Source: an uncultured Prevotella sp. (GTDB lineage Bacteria; Bacteroidota; Bacteroidia; Bacteroidales; Bacteroidaceae). From it: DNA of 46,975 nt. Shown here piece after piece: positions 26,014 to 34,141 of this stretch. Every line of letters begins with the position of its first letter. Positions within the stretch are counted from its first letter, which is position 1. A program made the position numbers and the translations under genes. The notes under the pieces are model-generated. The model was not told the origin of the DNA. It worked only from the letters and a program-made list of their open reading frames with translations, and ran no database searches. Location: NCBI GenBank assembly GCA_902497035.1, contig CABVDL010000007.1, positions 1 through 46,975 on the forward strand, in the 5' to 3' direction.

Positions 26014-26838
26014 TTATTCTCCAATATTATTGCCGTCAGGTGCCGATTTTTTGCATGTGGCCACCATATTGGTGAGGCTGACGAACTCGGCAACCGACAA
26101 TTGCTCGGGTCGCCTGGTCATCACGTCCTGGGCAAAGAAGCCGGCGCCGGGCATGTCGCCGTCGGTAAAGAGCTGCCGCAGCGACACGCGCAACATCTTG
26201 CGCCGCTGGCCGAACACGGCCTTCACCACCCGGCGGAACAGCGCCCAGTCGCAACCCAGGTCGGTCACACGGTTGCGAGTCATGCGGATGACGGCACTCT
26301 TCACCTTGGGCGGCGGGTTGAACACGTTCTCGTCGACGGTGAACAGATACTCCGTGTCGTACCAGGCCTGTATCATCACGCTCAGTATGCCGTACTGCTT
26401 GTTGCCCGGCCGAGAGGCGATGCGCTCGGCCACCTCGCGCTGTATCATGCCCGTGCAGCAGGGAATGAGGTCCTTGTTGTCGAGCATCTTGAAGAATATC
26501 TGCGACGAGATGTCGTAGGGATAGTTGCCGGTCAGCACAAACGGACGGCCGTCGAACACCCTGGTCAAGTCCATGCGAAGAAAGTCCTCACCGAGGATAT
26601 TGTTGCGCAGCTTGGGGAAACGGTCGTGCAGGTAGCTGACGCTCTCGGCGTCAATCTCCACGGCCTTCACCTCACGCGGCTTTTCGACGAGATACTGCGT
26701 GAGAACACCCATGCCCGGTCCTATCTCCAGCACAGGAATGGCGGGGCAGGCATCCACCGTGTCGGCGATGCGCCTGGCAATGTTAAGGTCGGTCAGGAAA
26801 TGCTGCCCGAGGTTCTTCTTCGGTCTGACTTGTCTCAT
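26014..26838 (-). CDS. rsmA: 16S rRNA dimethyladenosine transferase RsmA (KsgA)
   Basis: RsmA adds four methyl groups to the two adjacent adenines in the loop of 16S helix 45. The 274-residue protein opens with the family's KKNLGQHFLTD, has the AdoMet loop LEIGPGMG at about 37-44 and motif IV NYPY near 106, where NLPY is usual. The C-terminal part contains the FNPPPKVKSAVIRM stretch. A full-consensus promoter lies 20 bp upstream. It is the first gene of a unit that contains two 30S maturation factors and the recycling factor. Confidence 0.95.
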   Translation of the reverse strand: MRQVRPKKNLGQHFLTDLNIARRIADTVDACPAIPVLEIGPGMGVLTQYLVEKPREVKAVEIDAESVSYLHDRFPKLRNNILGEDFLRMDLTRVFDGRPFVLTGNYPYDISSQIFFKMLDNKDLIPCCTGMIQREVAERIASRPGNKQYGILSVMIQAWYDTEYLFTVDENVFNPPPKVKSAVIRMTRNRVTDLGCDWALFRRVVKAVFGQRRKMLRVSLRQLFTDGDMPGAGFFAQDVMTRRPEQLSVAEFVSLTNMVATCKKSAPDGNNIGE

Positions 26839-26857
26839 AACTTCACTGTTTATGTCA

Positions 26858-26888
26858 CAAAGTTAGCCTATTTTCCGCATTTGCCAAA
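26858..26888 (-). promoter_or_regulatory. full-consensus promoter for rsmA-frr-rsgA
   Basis: On the minus strand, TTTG (26885-26888), a 19-bp spacer and TAACTTTG (26858-26865) precede ATG 26838. Confidence 0.85.
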
Positions 26889-26904
26889 GGGAATGACAAA
26901 AAAA

Positions 26905-27045
26905 GGACTGTATCAAAAATAGTGAAATGCGGAAGCCCGGAAGTCAAGAAGTCCAGCCATTACCTTAATTACACCTGATTGACAGGCGTTTAAGCTTATG
27001 ACTGGACTTCTGGACCTTCGAACTTCCGGACTTCTGATACAGTCC
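26905..27045 (-). terminator. long palindromic element and terminator (GGAAGTCC element, copy 2)
   Basis: The outer arms GGACTGTATCA (26905-26915) and TGATACAGTCC (27035-27045) match perfectly. Inside, the left GGAAG-rich arm (26930-26956) pairs imperfectly with the right arm (about 27002-27034). Read on the minus strand the closing arm is followed by seven T, so it terminates transcripts coming from the small gene at 27100-27189. The inner arms resemble the pepT terminator at 16894-16943. Confidence 0.75.
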
Positions 27046-27099
27046 CCTTTCTATGATTGTTCTATAAAATAATGTACTCTTTTTGAAAAGTCGTACGGC

Positions 27100-27189
27100 T
27101 TAGCGGGCCATGCGGTCCTGCATCAGGGCCACAAAAGAAATGCCCACAAACATGATTGCCGTTACGCTTAAGAATGCTGTGATAGTCAT
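27100..27189 (-). CDS. 29-residue single-pass membrane protein, unknown
   Basis: The 30 codons encode MTITAFLSVTAIMFVGISFV followed by ALMQDRMAR. This is one hydrophobic helix of about 22 residues with a basic C-terminal tail, consistent with an inner-membrane miniprotein whose C-terminus is cytosolic. AAAGGAT lies about 7 bases before the ATG, a good ribosome binding site for this phylum. A TACCTTTG box (27270-27277) lies about 80 bp upstream and a strong terminator lies 55 bp downstream, so it appears to be an independent gene. Size recalls KdpF- or CydX-like accessory subunits but the sequence does not match those, and no partner operon is adjacent. I have not seen this protein named. Confidence 0.65.
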   Translation of the reverse strand: MTITAFLSVTAIMFVGISFVALMQDRMAR

Positions 27190-27269
27190 AATGTTATCCT
27201 TTCTCTTTTTAATGTTATCCTAATGTTATGCGCCACACACAACGTGGCTGTTTGTTTTGTTTTACGATG

Positions 27270-27277
27270 CAAAGGTA
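27270..27277 (-). promoter_or_regulatory. -7 box for the 29-residue membrane protein gene
   Basis: The minus strand reads TACCTTTG. The roughly 72-base leader that follows contains AGGATAACATT twice, the second copy including the ribosome binding site. Confidence 0.6.
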
Positions 27278-27444
27278 GTCATTTTTGGCTTGTGTGCGTA
27301 AACAATATCCCGTTTTTCGTCACGTCAAGGGCAGTTTGTTGACAGAGGTCAAAGCAGATGACGCAGGTCAAGCCGCGTCAGAACGCAATAAAATCGCCCA
27401 TCCCTTGCCTTTGTTCAAAGATTATTTGTAATTTTGTGGATGCA

Positions 27445-28434
27445 ATGAACACGAAGAATATGTTCAACAAGATAGGCCAGGTGGCGCTGTCACTGTTGTT
27501 AGGCGGCGCCATCCTATACTGGATGTACCGGGGATTCGACTTCAACCGCATATCCTACGTGATGTTCCACGAGATGGACTGGACGTGGATGGTGCTGTCA
27601 TTCCCGTTCGGCATTCTGGCCCAGGCCATCCGCGGCTGGCGGTGGCGGCAGGCGCTCGACCCCATAGGCGAGCATCCGCGGCGGTCGGTGGCGGTCAACG
27701 CCATCTACATCTCCTATGCCTCCAGCCTCGTCATCCCCCGCATCGGCGAACTGGCACGCTGCGCCATTCTCAGGCGGTGGGACAAAGTGTCGCTGCCCAA
27801 GTCGCTCGGCACGGTGGTCACCGAGCGCGCCATCGACTCGTTGCTGGTGGCTGTCATCACCGGCCTCACCTTTCTGTGGCAGCTGCCGGTATTCACCAGT
27901 TTCTTCCGGCGCACCGGCACCCGCATCGACCAGATTCTATCACAGTTCACCACCGCAGGCTGGTGGGTGACCATTGTCTGCGCCATTGCCGCACTGGTGT
28001 CAGTCGTGTTCTTCCTGCGCCGGATGAGCATATATAATAAGGTGAGGAACACGTTCATCGGCCTTTGGTCGGGTATCATCTCGGTAAGGAACGTGCGCAA
28101 CATGCCGCTCTACATCCTCTTCACCCTCGCCATCTGGGGCAGCTACTTCCTGCACTACTATCTCACGTTCTTCTGTTTCGACGCCACCTCTCACCTCGGC
28201 GTGGCCTGCGCGCTCGTGACCTTCATCGTCGGCTCCATCGCCGTCATCGTGCCCACGCCCAACGGCGCAGGCCCCTGGCACTTCGCCGTGAAGACCATGC
28301 TCATCCTCTACGGCGTGGCCAGCAACGACGCCCTCTACTTCGTGCTCATCGTCCACACCATACAGACCCTGCTTGTCGTCGTACTGGGCATCATCGGCTG
28401 GATTGCCCTCAACTTCATCCCCAAGCGGCGATGA
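27445..28434 (+). CDS. lysylphosphatidylglycerol synthase TM/UPF0104-type membrane protein
   Basis: The 329-residue integral membrane protein has about eight helices and belongs to the flippase-like superfamily of MprF N-terminal domains and AglD. Typical signatures are the RGWRWRQAL block near 70, the VNAIYISYASSLVIPRIGEL region near 95-115 with the conserved RxGE, ERAIDSLL near 135 and the late PTPNGAGPWHF motif. Members are thought to move or modify lipids or to transport small molecules. The role here is unknown. ATG 27445 (MNTKNMFNKIGQVAL) fits the family. Starts further upstream would add an unrelated Cys-rich stretch. pepD follows after 126 bp with no promoter seen. Confidence 0.85.
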   Translation: MNTKNMFNKIGQVALSLLLGGAILYWMYRGFDFNRISYVMFHEMDWTWMVLSFPFGILAQAIRGWRWRQALDPIGEHPRRSVAVNAIYISYASSLVIPRIGELARCAILRRWDKVSLPKSLGTVVTERAIDSLLVAVITGLTFLWQLPVFTSFFRRTGTRIDQILSQFTTAGWWVTIVCAIAALVSVVFFLRRMSIYNKVRNTFIGLWSGIISVRNVRNMPLYILFTLAIWGSYFLHYYLTFFCFDATSHLGVACALVTFIVGSIAVIVPTPNGAGPWHFAVKTMLILYGVASNDALYFVLIVHTIQTLLVVVLGIIGWIALNFIPKRR

Positions 28435-28560
28435 GGCGGCGGGCGGCAGACACAGGCCAGAGCCATCGAGAGAACCAAAATAATCCATTATTAACCCGGG
28501 AAGGCAACACGCCACGGCCACGACAGCGGTCAATGCCTGCCCACTAAAGCAACAACCACT

Positions 28561-30015
28561 ATGAGTGAAATCAGAAATCTGACACCTGCCGCCATCTGGC
28601 AGAACTTCGACGACCTCACACAGGTGCCCCGTCCGTCGGGCCATCTGGAGAAAGTACAGCAGTTCCTCCTCGACTTCGCCAAGCGCGTCGGCGTGGAGGC
28701 CTTCAAGGACCCCGCCGGCAACATCGTGATGCGCAAGCCCGCCACACCGGGCTATGAGAACCGCAAGACCGTGCTGCTGCAGGCCCACATGGACATGGTG
28801 CCGCAGAAGACACCCGACAGCACCCACAACTTCGAGACCGACCCCATCGAAACCTATATTGAGGACGGCTGGGTACACGCCAAAGGCACGACGCTCGGCT
28901 CCGACGACGGCATCGGCGTGGCCGCCATCATGGGTATCATGGAGGACAGCACCCTGAGGCACGGCCCCGTGGAGGCGCTCATCACCCGCGACGAGGAGAC
29001 CGGCATGTACGGTGCCAACGAACTGCCCAAGGGCGAACTCACCGCCGACTACTACCTCAACCTCGACTCCGAGACCTGGGGCAACTTCTGCATTGGCAGC
29101 GCCGGCGGCATAGACATCACCGCCACCATGGCATACAAGGAAGCTGACAACGACCTGGATGCTGCCGTCAAGGTGACGCTGAAAGGACTGCGCGGCGGAC
29201 ACTCGGGCCTGGAAATCAACGAAGGACGCGCCAACGCCAACAAGGAGATGGTGCGTCTCGTGCGCAACGCCATCGCCGAGCTCGGCGCACGCCTCGTCAG
29301 TTGGCAGGGCGGCAACATGCGCAACGCCATCCCCTCGCACGCCGAGGTGGTGCTGGCCCTGCCGCAAGACAACGTGGAGGCCCTGAAGAAGATGGTCGAG
29401 AACCAGCGTCTGGCCATCGAGGACGAATTCAAGACCATAGAGAGCAACGTGCTGTTCTTCTGCGAGGACGTGGAGAATCCAGCCACGCTCGTGCCTGAGG
29501 AGATACAGGACAACCTCGTCGACGCCATCTATGGCTGCCACAACGGCGTGGTGCGCTTCATCCCCGTCAAGCCCGACGTGGTGGAGACCTCCTCCAACCT
29601 GGCCATCATCACCATCGGCCAGGGCAAGGCCGCCATCAAGATTCTGGCCCGCTCAAGCCGCGAGGACATGAAGATGTATGTGGCCACTCAGCTGGAGAGC
29701 GTGTTCTCCATGGCCGGCATGAAGGTGGAGTTCTCCGGCTCCTACGGCGGCTGGGACCCCAACCCCGACAGCTCACTGCTGAAACTGCTGTGCAAGGTCT
29801 ACAAAGAGCAGAACGGCAAGGACGCCACCGTCGTCGTCGACCACGCCGGCCTAGAGTGCTCGGTCATCCTGGAGAAATACCCCAACATGGAGGTCGTCTC
29901 ACTCGGCCCCACGCTCCGCAGTCCACACACCACCAGCGAGCGCTTCGAGATAGCCACCGCCGAGCCGTTCTGGCACCTGCTGACGGCAACGCTTGAACAG
30001 ATACCCGAAAAGTAA
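28561..30015 (+). CDS. pepD: aminoacyl-histidine dipeptidase (PepD)
   Basis: PepD is a cytosolic M20 di-zinc peptidase with broad dipeptide activity, including Xaa-His such as carnosine. The 484-residue protein has zinc ligand His76 and Asp78 in AHMDMVPQ, the bridging Asp in GSDDGIGVA at about 115, the Glu pair in RDEETGMYGA at about 145 and Asp in LDSETWG. The lid domain (about 190-390) includes LRGGHSGLEI. Length is normal. It follows the flippase-like gene and ends in a strong terminator. Together with pepT it gives the cell two M20 peptidases in 15 kb. Confidence 0.95.
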   Translation: MSEIRNLTPAAIWQNFDDLTQVPRPSGHLEKVQQFLLDFAKRVGVEAFKDPAGNIVMRKPATPGYENRKTVLLQAHMDMVPQKTPDSTHNFETDPIETYIEDGWVHAKGTTLGSDDGIGVAAIMGIMEDSTLRHGPVEALITRDEETGMYGANELPKGELTADYYLNLDSETWGNFCIGSAGGIDITATMAYKEADNDLDAAVKVTLKGLRGGHSGLEINEGRANANKEMVRLVRNAIAELGARLVSWQGGNMRNAIPSHAEVVLALPQDNVEALKKMVENQRLAIEDEFKTIESNVLFFCEDVENPATLVPEEIQDNLVDAIYGCHNGVVRFIPVKPDVVETSSNLAIITIGQGKAAIKILARSSREDMKMYVATQLESVFSMAGMKVEFSGSYGGWDPNPDSSLLKLLCKVYKEQNGKDATVVVDHAGLECSVILEKYPNMEVVSLGPTLRSPHTTSERFEIATAEPFWHLLTATLEQIPEK

Positions 30016-30025
30016 AAATTCCATC

Positions 30026-30058
30026 GCCTGCAGTCTCCACCGCGACTGCAGGCTTTTT
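30026..30058 (+). terminator. intrinsic terminator of pepD
   Basis: GCCTGCAGTC and GACTGCAGGC pair perfectly over 10 bp around an 8-base loop, followed by TTTTT. Confidence 0.9.
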
Positions 30059-30220
30059 AATACCAGGCACAGCCGGCAACATTCTCTGAGGAATACGTTC
30101 CCGGTACAAGCAACCTGACGCAGTATCATCGGCTTTCATTGACTTCACCCACCAAGTCAATTATCGCGCCTTAATCCTCAAAAAAATCGGCTTTTTGTTG
30201 GAGCGGTCATTTATTTTCGC

Positions 30221-30228
30221 TACTTTTG
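30221..30228 (+). promoter_or_regulatory. -7 box for the corA leader transcript
   Basis: TACTTTTG fits TAnnTTTG and predicts a start near 30235, giving a 5' leader of about 120 bases. The nearest TTTG (30194-30197) is 23 bp upstream, slightly far. Confidence 0.55.
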
Positions 30229-30255
30229 CACCTGTAAAATCAATATTCACAATTT

Positions 30256-30291
30256 ATGGACGATTATCACGCGGAAAATTTCAACTGTTAG
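30256..30291 (+). CDS. putative 11-residue leader peptide of corA
   Basis: ATG at 30256 opens an 11-codon frame (MDDYHAENFNC) that stops with TAG at 30289-30291, five bases before the leader stem at 30297. There is no clear ribosome binding site, which is common in this phylum. Its position directly before two competing hairpins is what suggests a regulatory role. The sequence alone cannot show that it is translated. Confidence 0.4.
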   Translation: MDDYHAENFNC

Positions 30292-30354
30292 CGTGAGGAT
30301 TGCTTCACTGAAGCTAATCCCCACACCTGTTTTAATTCAAGGAGATTAGCGACA
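30292..30354 (+). promoter_or_regulatory. candidate translational attenuator in the corA leader
   Basis: Stem A pairs GGATTGCTTC (30297-30306) with GAAGC, a bulged T and AATCC (30310-30320). Stem B would pair GCTAATCCCC (30313-30322) with GGAGATTAGC (30341-30350) at nine of ten positions, hiding the ribosome binding site. The two stems share 30313-30320 and cannot both form. A ribosome at the end of the leader frame would cover the left side of stem A. This is the layout of a switch, but the direction of control is not shown. Confidence 0.5.
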
Positions 30355-31281
30355 ATGAAAACATACTGGAACATTGAGACGCAGCTGAAGACCATCTCTG
30401 AATGGCAACCCAACTGCTGGATACAAGTGACTTGCCCTACCGACGACGACCAGCGCGAGCTGGAAGACCGCTTCCACATACCCGACTATTTCCTGAGCGA
30501 CATCAGCGATACCGATGAGCGTGCGCGCTATGAGTACGACGACGGTTGGATGCTCATCATCCTGCGTATTCCCTACGTCAAGGAGATACGCAGCCGAACG
30601 CCCTACACCACCGTCCCCATCGGCATTATCCACAAGCGCGACATCACCATCACCGTCTGCTACTATGAGACCAACATGATGATTGACTTCGTCACCTACC
30701 AGCAGAAACGCGGCGTAGGCTTCACCGACTATGTGGATATGACGTTCCGTCTGTTCCTGTCCTCTGCCGTGTGGTATCTGAAGCGGTTGAAGCAAATCAA
30801 TGCCCTCATTGAGAAAGCCAAGCACAATCTCGACCATGAGGTGAACAACGAGAGCCTTATCGGCCTGTCGCGCCTCCAGGATTCGCTCACCTACTTCATC
30901 ACATCCATCCGAGGCAACGAGAACCTGCTGCAAAAGCTGAAGTTCAAGCTACAGGTGGACGAGCTCGACGCCGACCTCATCGAGGATGTGAACATCGAGA
31001 TGACGCAGGCCCGCGAGACCACCAACATCTACTCCGACATTCTGGAGTCGACGATGGACACCTATTCGAGCATCATCAACAACAATATGAACACCACGAT
31101 GCGCACGCTCTCGTCAATCAACATCGTGCTGATGTTTCCCACGCTCATCGCCAGCCTCTACGGCATGAACGTGGTCAACGGCCTCGAGAACTCGCCCTAT
31201 GGCTTCGTCATCACCATCGCCATCTCAGTCGTGGCCACGGCCCTGAGCCTGTGGTTCCTCAAGTACAAGCGGCTGCTGTAA
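30355..31281 (+). CDS. corA: CorA-type divalent cation (Mg2+) channel
   Basis: CorA forms a pentameric inner-membrane channel for Mg2+ and sometimes Co2+ or Ni2+. The 308-residue protein has the soluble alpha/beta domain (about 1-180), a long stalk helix (about 190-255) and two C-terminal helices. The selectivity motif GMN lies at about 268-270, within SLYGMNVVNG, directly after the first helix, and the chain ends in a basic KYKRLL tail. Length is typical. The family also contains the Zn2+ exporter ZntB, which has the same GMN, so the ion is not certain. Its leader is unusually structured. Confidence 0.9.
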   Translation: MKTYWNIETQLKTISEWQPNCWIQVTCPTDDDQRELEDRFHIPDYFLSDISDTDERARYEYDDGWMLIILRIPYVKEIRSRTPYTTVPIGIIHKRDITITVCYYETNMMIDFVTYQQKRGVGFTDYVDMTFRLFLSSAVWYLKRLKQINALIEKAKHNLDHEVNNESLIGLSRLQDSLTYFITSIRGNENLLQKLKFKLQVDELDADLIEDVNIEMTQARETTNIYSDILESTMDTYSSIINNNMNTTMRTLSSINIVLMFPTLIASLYGMNVVNGLENSPYGFVITIAISVVATALSLWFLKYKRLL

Positions 31282-31547
31282 AACAGCCGTCGCGAGAACG
31301 CGACAGCCGTCACAGCTTGTCGCAAAAGCAATTTAAACTTGTCGCCTGACGCTTGCCCCCCCATTCCGGCAGGACGGCCTGGGATTCCCGTGTCACTCCC
31401 CCCTATTCATCTCAGATAGCCTCCATCTTTCGCTTTTTTTGTAAAAAAATGGCAGTTTGTTGCGGAGTTACAGATTTTTTGTTTAAGTTTGCACAATATT
31501 TCAACATATTGGCAGTCATACGGCTACCCACATTACATAGTGGCCGC
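31282..31547. other. intergenic between corA and the DUF349 gene
   Basis: Two small hairpins follow corA: GGCTG/CAGCC at 31271-31288 and GTCGCG/CGCGAC at 31289-31304. Neither has a U run. TAAGTTTG at 31484-31491 is a good -7 box for the DUF349 gene, giving a leader of about 90 bases. Nothing else is recognised. Confidence 0.5.
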
Positions 31548-31589
31548 ATGACGATGAACCCGAGTCATAAACTTAAAATAGTGAAATGA
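31548..31589 (+). CDS. possible 13-residue upstream frame overlapping the DUF349 start
   Basis: ATG 31548 opens MTMNPSHKLKIVK, whose TGA (31587-31589) overlaps the ATGATG start of the DUF349 gene. Overlap of this type allows translational coupling. It may be coincidental, since no ribosome binding site is clear. Confidence 0.25.
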   Translation: MTMNPSHKLKIVK

Positions 31590-33718
31590 TGGACTCTCAA
31601 GAAAACGCCCTGCAACAAGGGACCCCTGAAGAACAGCAGACAGTGGAGCAGACTGCCGCTGAAGTGAGCAACGTGGAAACGGCGACTGCCACCGGCGCGA
31701 CTGCCGAAGAGGCCGCAACGCCTGAGCCTGAGACGGCACCCGCAGAGACGCCTGAGGCCGGGACGGAGGCCACGACCGGCAATACGGCAACAGAGGATGC
31801 GACTGCTGCACCCACAGAGGAAAGCGCAACAACCCCCGCAGAGGAAAGCGCAGCTGCACCCGCAGCGGATGCAAAGCCGGCCGCGGAAGACCCCGCCAAG
31901 AAAATCTACGGCTCAAAACAAGAGGTGCTCGACCGCGTGATAGCCCTTGCGGAAGGCGACGACACACCCAACAAGGACGAAGTGGACCACCTCAAGGCCA
32001 CTTTCTACCGTTTCCACCTCGCTGAAAAGGAAGCAAGGGAGAAAGCCTATCTTGAGGCCGGAGGCGACCCGGAGAAATACCAGGTGCTCCCCGACGACGA
32101 CGAGGAGGCGTTCAAGGCCAATATGCAAATCATCAAGGAGAAGCGCGCCAAAGCATTCGAGAAGATGCAGGAGGAGCGCGAGGCCAACCTCAAGCGCCGC
32201 GAGGAAATCATCGAGAAAGTGAAGAACATGGCCACCTCGCCCGAGGAGGCCAATAAGTCGTTCAACGAGTTTAAGAGCCTTCAGCAGGAATGGAAGGAGA
32301 TAGGACCCGTTCCGCCAGAGAAATCGAGCGAGACGTGGCGCAACTACCAGCTCTATGTGGAACAGTTCTATGACCTGCTCAACCTCAACCGAGAGGCCCG
32401 CGAGTACGACTTCAAGAAAAACCTTGAGGCCAAGACCAAGCTCTGTGAGGAAGCTGAGAAGCTGGCCGGCGAGCCTGACATCATCAGCGCCTTCCACCAG
32501 TTGCAGGAGCTGCACGCGCAATACCGCGAGATTGGCCCCGTGGCCAAGGAGCTGCGTGAGGAAATATGGACGCGCTTCAAAAACGCCAGCACGGTCATCA
32601 ACAAGAAGCATCAGCAGCATTTCGAGGCACTTAGGGCCAAGGAAGAGGAAAACCTGACCAAGAAGACTGAGCTTTGCGAAAAGACCGAAGCCATCGCCAA
32701 GGAGGAGAACAAGACCGCCAGCGACTGGGAGAAGCACGCCAAAGCCATCATCGCCATCCAGCAGGAATGGAAGACCATTGGCTTCGCCCCGCAGAAGATG
32801 AACGAGAAGATTTTCCAGCGTTTCCGTCAGGCCTGCGACGACTTCTTCGGTCGTAAGGCAGAATACTTTAAAGAGGTGAAGGAGCGCATGGCCGAGAACG
32901 CCGAGAAGAAGCGCAAGCTCGTGGAGCAAGCTCAGGCACTGACCGACTCCACAGACTGGAAGTCGACCAGCGACAAGCTCATCGCCCTGCAGAAGGAGTG
33001 GAAGACCATCGGCACCGTGCCCCGCAAACTCGGCGACCAGCTGTGGAACGACTTCCTCACCGCCTGCAACCACTTCTTCGAGGCCCGCAACGCCGCCAAC
33101 GCCGGCACCCGCAACGAGGAGCGCGACAACCTGAAGAAGAAGCGCGACATCATTGCCCAACTCAAGGAGCTGGCCGAGAACGCCGCCGGCAACGTGCAGG
33201 AGAAGGTGCAGCAGTTGGCCGACGAATACAACAAGATTGGCCACGTGCCTTTCCGCGATAAGGATAAGGTGTTTAAGGAATACCACGACGTGATGGACAA
33301 GATCTACAACGACCTCCACGTGAGCGCCACACGCCGCCGTCTCGACAATTTCCGCAACAACCTGAAGAACGTGGCCAAGCGCGGCGAAGACGCCGTCGAC
33401 TCGGAGCGTAGCCGTCTGATGCGCCGCTACGAGCAGCTGAAGCAGGAAATCAACACCTACGAGAACAACCTCGGCTTCCTCAACATCTCGAGTAAGAAGG
33501 GCAACAGTCTCGTTGATGAGATGAACCGCAGGGTGCAGCGTCTGAAGGACGACGCCGACATGGTGCGCGAAAAGATTAAGGCCATCGACCGTCAGGCTAA
33601 GGAAAGCGCCAAGGCTGACAGCAAACCCGCCGACAGCAAACCTGCTGACGCACAGCTCAAGGCCGACGAAGCACCCAAGGCTGAGGAAACTCCTAAGGCC
33701 GACGAGGCTGCAGAGTAA
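31586..33718 (+). CDS. DUF349 repeat protein
   Basis: The 710-residue acidic, highly charged and soluble protein has no signal peptide. Residues 1-110 are Ala/Glu/Thr/Pro-rich and probably disordered. Five DUF349 helical repeats follow, each with a W/Y-(K/R/N)-x-I-G-x-(V/A)-(P/A) core: near 236 (WKEIGPVP), 312 (YREIGPVA), 395 (WKTIGFAP), 471 (WKTIGTVP) and 548 (YNKIGHVP), about 76-83 residues apart. The tail repeats ADSKPADSKPAD and KADEAPKAEE-like units. The domain's function is unknown. Its long helices suggest a scaffold. A second ATG at 31589 could be the real start. A strong terminator follows. Confidence 0.9.
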   Translation: MMDSQENALQQGTPEEQQTVEQTAAEVSNVETATATGATAEEAATPEPETAPAETPEAGTEATTGNTATEDATAAPTEESATTPAEESAAAPAADAKPAAEDPAKKIYGSKQEVLDRVIALAEGDDTPNKDEVDHLKATFYRFHLAEKEAREKAYLEAGGDPEKYQVLPDDDEEAFKANMQIIKEKRAKAFEKMQEEREANLKRREEIIEKVKNMATSPEEANKSFNEFKSLQQEWKEIGPVPPEKSSETWRNYQLYVEQFYDLLNLNREAREYDFKKNLEAKTKLCEEAEKLAGEPDIISAFHQLQELHAQYREIGPVAKELREEIWTRFKNASTVINKKHQQHFEALRAKEEENLTKKTELCEKTEAIAKEENKTASDWEKHAKAIIAIQQEWKTIGFAPQKMNEKIFQRFRQACDDFFGRKAEYFKEVKERMAENAEKKRKLVEQAQALTDSTDWKSTSDKLIALQKEWKTIGTVPRKLGDQLWNDFLTACNHFFEARNAANAGTRNEERDNLKKKRDIIAQLKELAENAAGNVQEKVQQLADEYNKIGHVPFRDKDKVFKEYHDVMDKIYNDLHVSATRRRLDNFRNNLKNVAKRGEDAVDSERSRLMRRYEQLKQEINTYENNLGFLNISSKKGNSLVDEMNRRVQRLKDDADMVREKIKAIDRQAKESAKADSKPADSKPADAQLKADEAPKAEETPKADEAAE

Positions 33719-33740
33719 ACATTCAAAGCCAAATAACAAC

Positions 33741-33782
33741 AAAAAGGATGGTTCACAACAACAACGCGAACCATCCTTTTTT
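33741..33782 (+). terminator. intrinsic terminator of the DUF349 gene
   Basis: AAAAAGGATGGTTC (33741-33754) pairs with GAACCATCCTTTTTT (33768-33782), a 14-bp stem ending in a T run. The A/T flanks make it bidirectional in principle. Confidence 0.9.
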
Positions 33783-33809
33783 AAAATCCGTTTTTAAAAC
33801 CCTTACAGC

Positions 33810-34070
33810 ATGCCAAACAGTTTAGCCTACTATCTTGCAGCGGTCAACGTGTTGGCGCTTATTGCTTACGTGCTCGACCATTACCACAGCGATACGCCTC
33901 ATCGTGAGCTTATCGACAAGGCGTTGTTGGCCTTGGCCGTCATCGGCGGCTCCGTGGGCGCCGCCATCGCTGTCTTTGTAGGCCGCATGAAACTGGACAA
34001 GCCCGACTTCCGTCTCGGCATTCCTTTAGTTTTCTTTGCCCAGCTCGTCATCATCCTGCTCATATTCTGA
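33810..34070 (+). CDS. DUF1294 family small membrane protein
   Basis: The 86-residue protein has three hydrophobic segments at about 5-20, 38-60 and 70-86. It shows the DUF1294 pattern: an N-terminal helix, a short basic loop, LALAVIGGSVGAAIAVFVGR, then KLDKPDFRLGIPLVF. The K.....F..GIP motif is diagnostic for the family. Function is unknown. It lies behind the DUF349 terminator and converges with the secreted hydrolase gene. No promoter of its own was found. Confidence 0.85.
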   Translation: MPNSLAYYLAAVNVLALIAYVLDHYHSDTPHRELIDKALLALAVIGGSVGAAIAVFVGRMKLDKPDFRLGIPLVFFAQLVIILLIF

Positions 34071-34141
34071 AAAGGTGCGAGCTAAGAATACATGGAGGGC
34101 GCATCAGCAAAATCGGAAAAATCTGCGTAATCAGCGTAAAA

